Shown one piece after another: positions 6,431 to 11,280 of a stretch of DNA of 11,280 bases. The translations under genes were made by a program, and so were the position numbers. The notes below the pieces were generated by a model. That model was not told the origin of the DNA. It worked only from the letters and a program-made list of their open reading frames with translations, and did no database searches. Source of the DNA: Candidatus Altarchaeales archaeon (lineage in GTDB: Archaea; Altiarchaeota; Altiarchaeia; IMC4; QMZM01); contig QMZJ01000028.1 in the NCBI GenBank assembly GCA_003663115.1, positions 1 through 11,280 of the forward strand, read 5' to 3'. Position 1 is the stretch's first letter. Every line of letters starts with the position of its first letter.

Positions 6431-7479
6431 TTCAAGCTTTCTACTTTTTTTAGGAAGTCCTCTCTGAGTTTATCCCCGCCAAATTCTCCCCTAAATCTGT
6501 CCATCCGTGCAGCTATTGCCAACTTCGCCGCAAATGCCCTTGAGATCTTGCCTCTTTTATCCTTTGGTGCGGATCTTATCTCCGGTAATTGGAATATAAC
6601 CCCGTGCTTTGGCGGTCTTTTACCCGTTTTCAGAAACTTAAAGAAGGCATCCTCTGCCCCTAAAACCTGAATCGTGCTCGCCGGCAGGGTAGATAATCTC
6701 TCTAAACCCCCCGCCAGGGCGATGAGTCTTGCACCGAGTACTGGACCAGCCAGGGCAGATATATTCGGGGCAATCTCCGGCATAGTCTTCTCGATATATT
6801 TCTCAATTCTCTCTTTGGTATCATATATCTGTAGAATAGATTTTGAGAGAGATTCTACGGCATCTCTATCCCTCTCCGAGAATTCTATACCCAGGGTCTC
6901 CTCCCTTGCCCTATTAATTTTCTCCAATAAACCCGGGTCCAAATTCTGTAAATCAGAGCTTACAATTTTGGCGTAAAGCTCGTGCTTCTTTACCAATAGG
7001 TCCAGTTCCGGGAAATTCAGGGAATACCACTCGCGAAGTCTTTTCATAAGCCTGTTGATCGACTCCTCCAGCTCGTCCAGCGATGCAATCGCCTGAATTA
7101 TTATCTGATCCCTGTCTATCTCCCTCAGTTTTATCCTGGTGATCTCCAGATTAGTTTTGAATAACAGCTCGGTAAATTCATTATCCGAGATGCCGAGGTC
7201 TGATGCTATCCTTAATGGATCTGTAGGCCTTTTATCCTCGACGAGTTCGATTCCAAGTTTATAACCCGAAAACCTTTCTGGATCTCTGACCTTAACGGAT
7301 TTTATTCCAGTTTCTCTGAGATAAGAGATCAGTTGAAGCTCTTCATCACAAGGAGCTTTCTCTGCCTCAATAAGTTTCTCTGCAAGCCTTCTTGGATCCC
7401 TTGGCAGTTGGATTCTTTTTATGATTCTCCCATTTTTCAATGCAAACGTGCCAAGAACATTTGTGTTTAGTTCTATCAT
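6427..7479 (-). CDS. nop5: Nop5/Nop56-58 box C/D RNP core protein
   Basis: Nop5 bridges L7Ae-bound box C/D guide RNA and the methyltransferase fibrillarin, assembling the archaeal 2'-O-methylation RNP. The 350-residue protein shows the fibrillarin-binding N-terminal domain (1-120), a coiled-coil/Nop region with WYSLNFPELDLLV (151-163), and the RNA-binding Nop core GAEDAFFKFLKTGKRPPKHG (274-293), which is nearly diagnostic. Length is slightly short because the lysine-rich C-terminal extension common in relatives is reduced. The start at 7479 gives the usual N-terminus; a TATA-like TTTATAT centred near 7519 (minus strand) predicts transcription starting about 14 bases upstream. Many euryarchaea have fibrillarin (flpA) directly after nop5, whereas here a sugar kinase follows. 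Confidence 0.96.
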   Translation of the reverse strand: MIELNTNVLGTFALKNGRIIKRIQLPRDPRRLAEKLIEAEKAPCDEELQLISYLRETGIKSVKVRDPERFSGYKLGIELVEDKRPTDPLRIASDLGISDNEFTELLFKTNLEITRIKLREIDRDQIIIQAIASLDELEESINRLMKRLREWYSLNFPELDLLVKKHELYAKIVSSDLQNLDPGLLEKINRAREETLGIEFSERDRDAVESLSKSILQIYDTKERIEKYIEKTMPEIAPNISALAGPVLGARLIALAGGLERLSTLPASTIQVLGAEDAFFKFLKTGKRPPKHGVIFQLPEIRSAPKDKRGKISRAFAAKLAIAARMDRFRGEFGGDKLREDFLKKVESLK

Positions 7480-7511
7480 GGTATTATCTGATGGAAATTA
7501 GAACAGATAAG

Positions 7512-7523
7512 ATAAATATAAAA
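7512..7523 (-). promoter_or_regulatory. TATA-like promoter for nop5 and the kinase
   Basis: The minus strand reads TTTTATATTTAT, with TTTATAT centred at about 7519 and transcription expected near 7493. It lies in the 47-base gap after the surface-protein stop. The same T-rich stretch could terminate that upstream gene. Confidence 0.4.
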
Positions 7524-7526
7524 TGA

Positions 7527-9659
7527 TCAAAGCCCGCTCAAACCAGTTCCTTTTTTTCTCTCTGTCCCCGTACCCTTGCTCTTCCTGTGACCTATATAGA
7601 GAACAGCACCGATTAGAATTAATAGAGAGATAACTGCCACCAACACCAGGAGAATGGGTATCAATCCGCCACCAAGACCTTTTATATCTTTCGTGATCGT
7701 CCTTTTTTCATAGTTTCTCTCAGCCGAGCTCACGACAAATGTCCCTGTCTGATTTAATTCCTTGATGTCGAGCCTTGCAATGCCCGAATTATCCGTGATT
7801 AGTAAAATCTCATCACCATCTGGCGTTAGAACCGATATACTCATGTTCTGAACGGCCTCCCCTCCGCTTGTTGCCTTTACCATCAGATCCTTTCCACTTA
7901 ACCATACGTCCAGATCCAGTGGATATGGATTTACTTCAAAGCTGGATGATGCTGACGTATAGTAATCTTTACTTGCCGTTACATTATAGATGCCGGCCAA
8001 TTCTGGCACAAATGTGTGACTACTCTTCACAATTGTTTCTTTCTCCCCATCGGGTTTTGTTATCTTTATCTTGGCCTCGATTCTCTCCCCATTTTCATCC
8101 AATACAGTTATAGCTACCGAATCCCCCAGATCTAAAATTTCCGGATTTATCCTGAGTTGCAGGCCTCCATATATGCTGATCTTTTTACTGAAATCCTCAT
8201 AACTCTCCTTTTTTACCGTCAATGTGTATTCTCCCGCCTCTTCCAGTATAAAGGTGAATTTTCCTTCAGTATTGGTCAGGCCGGTAATATCGGCACCTAT
8301 AAGTCCCACGGATGCATCTTCTACTGGATCACCATCCTGGTTTTTCACCACAACAGAGATCTCTTCGTGCAGTTTTTCTCCCAGAATCGTGATATTGAAG
8401 AAATTCATTGCCTTAAAGCTGGATGTTGTTGTCTCATATCCTCTTTTTTTAACCGTTATATCGTAGGTTCCAGGCAAAGCTGGCTTATAAATTACCTTTC
8501 CAGCAGAAGATGTTGAGAGCACATCTTTTTTTCCATTCGGCTTCTTTATCGTAACCTCTGCGCCCTCTATGGGACCCCCTTCGGAGGTTACAGTTATTGT
8601 AACATCCTTACCGATCGCCTGCTTTATCGGCTCGATCTTGATATTCATGCTTCTCTTGGTCCTGACATTTATTGTGACGCTGTCGCTGTCCTCGTACCCC
8701 GTTTTAGAGGCAATTAAGTAGTAGGTCCCGGCCTCATTTAGGGTGAAGCTAACATAACCATTGGAATCTGAGTTGTATGAACCCACAAAACCCTTAGAAC
8801 CGCTTACAGCAATCCTGGCATTCTCCACCCTCTTATCATCTATATCGAGAACCTTTACCCTTATCTCCTCCCCCGCGTATGGGTTCTCCGGAACCTCTGT
8901 GATCTTTAATTTATTGCTTACTTCAAATGTATCCCTGAATAAACAGTATCCGTCATCCCATACATCCAGCTGATATACACCATAGGGATTGTCCCTAAAT
9001 CTGAAATCCTCGTCCAAGGGATCGAAGGTTACCTTTCCATCCTCGGTTTCTTTTATCCTCATTACATCATCTGAATCCCATTTTTCATCATCGCCGAGAT
9101 TTGTTATCCTCACATTAATATCATCGAGCTTTTCACCTGTCTTATCCTCGACATCAACAACTATCTCACTGCTGGGGGTAGGTTTGCTGGGTGTCAGACC
9201 CACATTGAGCTTGGAACCCGTTATATGCAATGTTTTTCTATCGCTCTCTGATGAGACATCATTGGAAATTCTTACCTCTATCTCCATGTCGCCGCACTTG
9301 TAGTTCATCAGTTCCCCATCTTCACCATCCCACACATCATTATCGAAGTTGTTAGAGGAAACCGTGAATGTTTTGGATTCGTTATATGTCAATTCAGCAT
9401 GTTTAATGTCTTCATAAACAACTACACCATCGGCATAAATGACAAAATCAATCTTCTGATTGTAGGTCAGGTTTTCACCCGTATCGATATTCGTAACCTT
9501 TGCACTTACACTAAATGAATCACCAGGATTAATTTCATAATCAGATAGCGTTACATTCAAAGAAACATCAACCTTTGCAGATACAAACCCACTCAAAAAT
9601 CCAGCAAAGAGCAATGCAAAACAGATAATCCATAATATACGAGAAATCACGGGCTTCAT
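7527..9659 (-). CDS. Secreted, membrane-anchored surface protein with repeated Ig-like modules
   Basis: A 710-residue exported protein. Residues 1-28 form a signal peptide (basic MKPVISR, hydrophobic core, cleavage near VSA-K). Residues 665-690 form one transmembrane helix followed by a basic tail (HRKSKGTGTERKK), giving an outside-facing type I topology. The ectodomain is acidic. From about 250 it has four or five modules of roughly 80 residues ending in a related beta-strand pair: AGTYYLIASKTGYED (310-324), PGTYDITVKKRGYET (396-410), AGEYTLTVKKESYED (475-489) and AGIYNVTASKDYYTS (555-569). These resemble carboxypeptidase-regulatory/CNA-B-like beta sandwiches. At least seven N-x-S/T sequons, such as N35, N63, N93 and N605, could carry archaeal N-glycans. 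Function is unknown; adhesion or envelope structure is likely. It is transcribed toward nop5, which has its own promoter. Confidence 0.82.
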   Translation of the reverse strand: MKPVISRILWIICFALLFAGFLSGFVSAKVDVSLNVTLSDYEINPGDSFSVSAKVTNIDTGENLTYNQKIDFVIYADGVVVYEDIKHAELTYNESKTFTVSSNNFDNDVWDGEDGELMNYKCGDMEIEVRISNDVSSESDRKTLHITGSKLNVGLTPSKPTPSSEIVVDVEDKTGEKLDDINVRITNLGDDEKWDSDDVMRIKETEDGKVTFDPLDEDFRFRDNPYGVYQLDVWDDGYCLFRDTFEVSNKLKITEVPENPYAGEEIRVKVLDIDDKRVENARIAVSGSKGFVGSYNSDSNGYVSFTLNEAGTYYLIASKTGYEDSDSVTINVRTKRSMNIKIEPIKQAIGKDVTITVTSEGGPIEGAEVTIKKPNGKKDVLSTSSAGKVIYKPALPGTYDITVKKRGYETTTSSFKAMNFFNITILGEKLHEEISVVVKNQDGDPVEDASVGLIGADITGLTNTEGKFTFILEEAGEYTLTVKKESYEDFSKKISIYGGLQLRINPEILDLGDSVAITVLDENGERIEAKIKITKPDGEKETIVKSSHTFVPELAGIYNVTASKDYYTSASSSFEVNPYPLDLDVWLSGKDLMVKATSGGEAVQNMSISVLTPDGDEILLITDNSGIARLDIKELNQTGTFVVSSAERNYEKRTITKDIKGLGGGLIPILLVLVAVISLLILIGAVLYIGHRKSKGTGTERKKGTGLSGL

Positions 9660-9692
9660 TTTAGTCTATACTAAAATTATTGGGTTGAATGG

Positions 9693-9699
9693 ATATAAA
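9693..9699 (-). promoter_or_regulatory. TATA-like promoter for the surface protein
   Basis: The minus strand reads TTTATAT, the same core as the nop5 promoter, centred 37 bases before the surface-protein ATG. Transcription near 9670 would give a leader of about 11 bases with no Shine-Dalgarno. Confidence 0.4.
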
Positions 9700-9750
9700 T
9701 ATTAAAACCTCTTAACTCTTTGTTTTTTAGGAAAAATATCCTCGTTTTCT

Positions 9751-9927
9751 ATGCTTCTGAGTCACTATCTTCATATGGTTAGGTACTACGTCTATGAATC
9801 CGCCACCCTCTGGGATAAAAAAGAGAAGAAAGCAAAGATAAAGGCTTTAAGGATAGAAAACCTAATAACTAAAAATGATCAAAAGGAGAAAGCGAAACCC
9901 GGAGGAAATAAAGAGGGACATCATTGA
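9751..9927 (+). pseudogene. Transposase N-terminus-like remnant
   Basis: A 58-codon ORF (or 50 from ATG 9775) contains VRYYVYESATLWDKKEKKAK. This resembles the conserved opening of IS1634/IS4-type DDE transposases (YVYES-x-x-x-WDKEKK-x-R). It stops at 9925-9927, so none of the catalytic core is present. No terminal inverted repeats are evident around it. The last 17 codons overlap the start of the winged-helix gene in another frame. I read it as a relic 5' end left after deletion. The family link is from memory of the motif. A small expressed protein is the alternative. Confidence 0.38.
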
Positions 9928-10198
9928 ATTCATAGAAAAACTGGATTTCCCGACCACAACGGAGGGAATTGCCAAAGGCGTTGGTCTAAATTGGTTTACC
10001 GCATCATTCTACCTGAGCGAACTAAGGACAGAGGGTAAGATATTCCATAAACGGGTTGGAAGACAGAATCAGTGGTGGACCGAAAACATCGATGAACAGA
10101 GGAGGAAGGTGAAAAAACTGGAGAGGAAATTGATGATCAAGGATGAAGAGATCAAGAAATTAAAGAGAGAGATTCGTGAATTAAAAGGTAAAAATTAG
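9875..10198 (+). CDS. Small winged-helix protein with C-terminal coiled coil
   Basis: This 107-residue basic protein has two parts. Residues 8-70 look like a winged helix-turn-helix: IKRDIIEFIEKLDFPTTTEG, then a recognition helix in NWFTASFYLSEL and a wing ending in KIFHKRVGRQNQWW. Residues 73-105 form a charged heptad coiled coil (KVKKLERKLMIKDEEIKKLK), probably for dimerisation. It is a plausible DNA-binding regulator, but I cannot assign a target or named family. ATG 9875 is used because a TAA immediately precedes it in frame (9870-9872 region). No clear Shine-Dalgarno is present. It overlaps a transposase-like remnant upstream and stops 1 base from the convergent radC stop. Confidence 0.65.
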   Translation: MIKRRKRNPEEIKRDIIEFIEKLDFPTTTEGIAKGVGLNWFTASFYLSELRTEGKIFHKRVGRQNQWWTENIDEQRRKVKKLERKLMIKDEEIKKLKREIRELKGKN

Positions 10199-10199
10199 G

Positions 10200-10895
10200 T
10201 TATTCTCTAATCAATCCCTCATCGGCAAGACTGGTATATTCGTCATCCCCCATAATGATATGATCCAGTACTCTCACCCCCACCAGATCACATGCCTTAA
10301 CCAAGCGTTTTGTTATCTCGATATCCTCCCTCGTTGGTTTGGGCTCGCCGGATGGGTGGTTATGGACAAAGATGACTGCGGATGCAGACTCTCTAATTAT
10401 CTCCCTAATGACCTCCCTCGGATGAACGATACTTGCGTTTAAACTTCCCTCGGAGATCGTCATCTCTTTGATAATCTTATTACGGCTATCTAACATCATT
10501 ATCTTAAAGACCTCCCTCTTCAGATCCCTGAGATAGGGCTTATAATAATTGACAATATCCTCGACGGATGTGATCTTTTTTCTTGGCCCGGTTTTCTGCC
10601 TTAGGAGGCGCTTTCCGATCTCCAATGCCGCCTTGATCTGGGCGGCCTTCGCCGTACCAATACCCTCTATCGCGCACAGCTCGGAGATACTCGCAGAGTC
10701 CAGGGCCCTGAAACTCCCGTAGTGATCGAGCAACATTCTCGCCAAATCGATCGCATTCGATTTAGTGCCATTACCGGTCCTCAGAATAATGGCAAGAAGC
10801 TGTGAATCGGAGAGGCTTTCCTCGCCAAATTTTATCAATCTCTCCCTCGGGCGCTCATCCTCTGGCCAGTCCTTTATTTTTCTAAATCCGGGCAT
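10200..10895 (-). CDS. radC: RadC family JAB/MPN-domain protein
   Basis: The 231-residue protein has the full RadC architecture. The N-terminal UPF0758 helical part opens with PEDERPRERL (11-20) and LLAIILRTG (33-41). A helix-hairpin-helix is at EGIGTAKAAQIKAALEIGKR (77-96). The JAMM metalloprotease-like domain has E149 in SEGSLN and the zinc motif VHNHPSGEPKPTREDI (177-192), with H178, H180 and D191 as ligands. All predicted metal residues are intact. RadC was once linked to recombination repair, but its role is not settled. It is universal in many bacteria and patchy in archaea. The start gives the family-typical N-terminus, and a TTATAAA centred 25 bases upstream suggests a leaderless transcript. 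Confidence 0.93.
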   Translation of the reverse strand: MPGFRKIKDWPEDERPRERLIKFGEESLSDSQLLAIILRTGNGTKSNAIDLARMLLDHYGSFRALDSASISELCAIEGIGTAKAAQIKAALEIGKRLLRQKTGPRKKITSVEDIVNYYKPYLRDLKREVFKIMMLDSRNKIIKEMTISEGSLNASIVHPREVIREIIRESASAVIFVHNHPSGEPKPTREDIEITKRLVKACDLVGVRVLDHIIMGDDEYTSLADEGLIRE

Positions 10896-10916
10896 ATAAG
10901 TTATTGGAATTGGGTG

Positions 10917-10923
10917 TTTATAA
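10917..10923 (-). promoter_or_regulatory. TATA-like promoter for radC
   Basis: The minus strand reads TTATAAA, centred at 10920, 25 bases upstream of the radC ATG at 10895. That is the normal archaeal spacing for a leaderless transcript. A second AT-rich stretch (TTATAATATAAAT, about 10950-10962) lies further upstream. Confidence 0.45.
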
Positions 10924-10976
10924 CTTTAGAGATTTTTAGATAACCTCCATTTATATTATAAACCACACGGGAATGG

Positions 10977-11186
10977 TTATTTCTTGATCAGGTTGTTGTT
11001 CCACTGCTCCAGGATCCAATCGTGAAAGCGCTTCATACCTTCTTTGTCTAGATGGAATCGTTGCTCTCCTTGCGTGTAGTTCTCCGGAACATTCGCGTGC
11101 TCCAGTGCCTCAACGCATATCACCGGGATTTTCCTATTCTGAGACGCTATAAGCTCCATCCGATATTTTAGTCTTGTCAGGTGCAT
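10977..11186 (-). CDS. Small hypothetical protein, possibly a truncated hydrolase tail
   Basis: A 69-codon ORF whose composition looks protein-like. KIPVICVEAL (19-28) reads as a buried beta strand, and FHLDKEGMKRFHDWILEQW (44-62) as a loop and amphipathic helix. The latter resembles the last block of SGNH/GDSL hydrolases (H-x-x-x-x-G then a helix), although the catalytic Asp normally three residues before the His is not seen. The frame stays open upstream of ATG 11186 to a stop near 11245 (RKPHILIVK...), so the true protein may be the 3' end of a longer, disrupted gene. There is no Shine-Dalgarno. I cannot assign a function. Confidence 0.4.
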   Translation of the reverse strand: MHLTRLKYRMELIASQNRKIPVICVEALEHANVPENYTQGEQRFHLDKEGMKRFHDWILEQWNNNLIKK

Positions 11187-11218
11187 TTTTACTATTAAGA
11201 TATGAGGTTTTCTAATCT

Positions 11219-11263
11219 GATCTCGGTGAGATCGGATATGTCAATAATATCCTTAATATCCTT
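11219..11263. repeat. Short hairpin plus tandem 9-bp duplication at the right edge
   Basis: GATCTC (11219-11224) and GAGATC (11228-11233) form a 6-bp hairpin with a GGT loop. AATATCCTT then occurs twice in tandem (11246-11254 and 11255-11263). Both lie upstream of the minus-strand 69-codon ORF. No complete gene is visible in 11187-11280. Confidence 0.5.
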
Positions 11264-11280
11264 AAGTATTTCTCAGATAA

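Noticed and set aside
8157..8516. Plus-strand open frame opposite the surface protein
   Set aside because: Lies entirely within a well-supported minus-strand gene with signal peptide and repeats; its composition is that of an antisense shadow.
8300..9100. Repeats in the surface protein gene as a CRISPR or DNA repeat array
   Set aside because: Similarity is at protein level with about 80-residue spacing; the DNA copies are not near-identical.
10896..10976. Possible small RNA or tRNA between radC and the edge ORF
   Set aside because: AT-rich with TATA-like elements only; no cloverleaf or conserved tRNA boxes visible.

Overview
The window is from an archaeon, most probably a euryarchaeote. It encodes a Nop5 box C/D RNP core protein, which eubacteria lack, together with a UPF0282 metallo-beta-lactamase-fold protein and a stand-alone CheC-like protein. 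Several genes start without a Shine-Dalgarno sequence and have a TATA-like element about 25 bases upstream, as expected for leaderless or short-leader archaeal transcripts. The DNA is moderately AT-rich, with many AGA/AGG and ATA codons. I cannot place it at genus level. RadC, an amrS-type radical SAM gene and a large repeat-rich surface protein fit a methanogen- or ANME-like euryarchaeote, but that is only an inference.

Layout. Bases 1-296 hold a short ORF resembling the C-terminal tail of an isoprenylcysteine/phospholipid methyltransferase, probably a remnant, with a perfect 10-bp hairpin at its start. Next comes a plus-strand cluster: trmO (tRNA t6A37 methyltransferase), a class I SAM methyltransferase, a small ORF whose frame appears broken at an A5 run, amrS (AmmeMemoRadiSam radical SAM enzyme) and an inosine/xanthosine triphosphatase that overlaps amrS by ATGA. 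Behind it, about 330 bases look like a decayed alkaline-phosphatase-superfamily (phosphopentomutase-like) gene. The UPF0282 gene (minus) meets this cluster head-on. It diverges from cheC (plus) across a palindromic TATA-like element. cheC converges on a minus-strand run, in transcription order: large surface protein, nop5, PfkB-family sugar kinase. A short plus-strand segment carries a transposase-N-terminus-like remnant overlapping a winged-helix/coiled-coil protein, which converges on radC (minus). The right edge has an unassigned 69-codon minus-strand ORF.

Functional themes. The left cluster mixes tRNA modification, SAM-dependent chemistry and nucleotide-pool sanitation. nop5 serves RNA-guided 2'-O-methylation but is translationally coupled here to a sugar kinase, with no fibrillarin gene visible. 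The surface protein has a signal peptide, repeated beta-sandwich modules and one C-terminal membrane anchor.

I find no tRNA or rRNA gene, CRISPR array, intact insertion sequence or obvious defence island. I do not see a convincing new multi-gene system. The points most worth a second look are the CheC homologue with both catalytic Asn positions changed to Ser, the frame-broken small gene before amrS, the decayed AlkP-like gene and the palindromic bidirectional promoter element.
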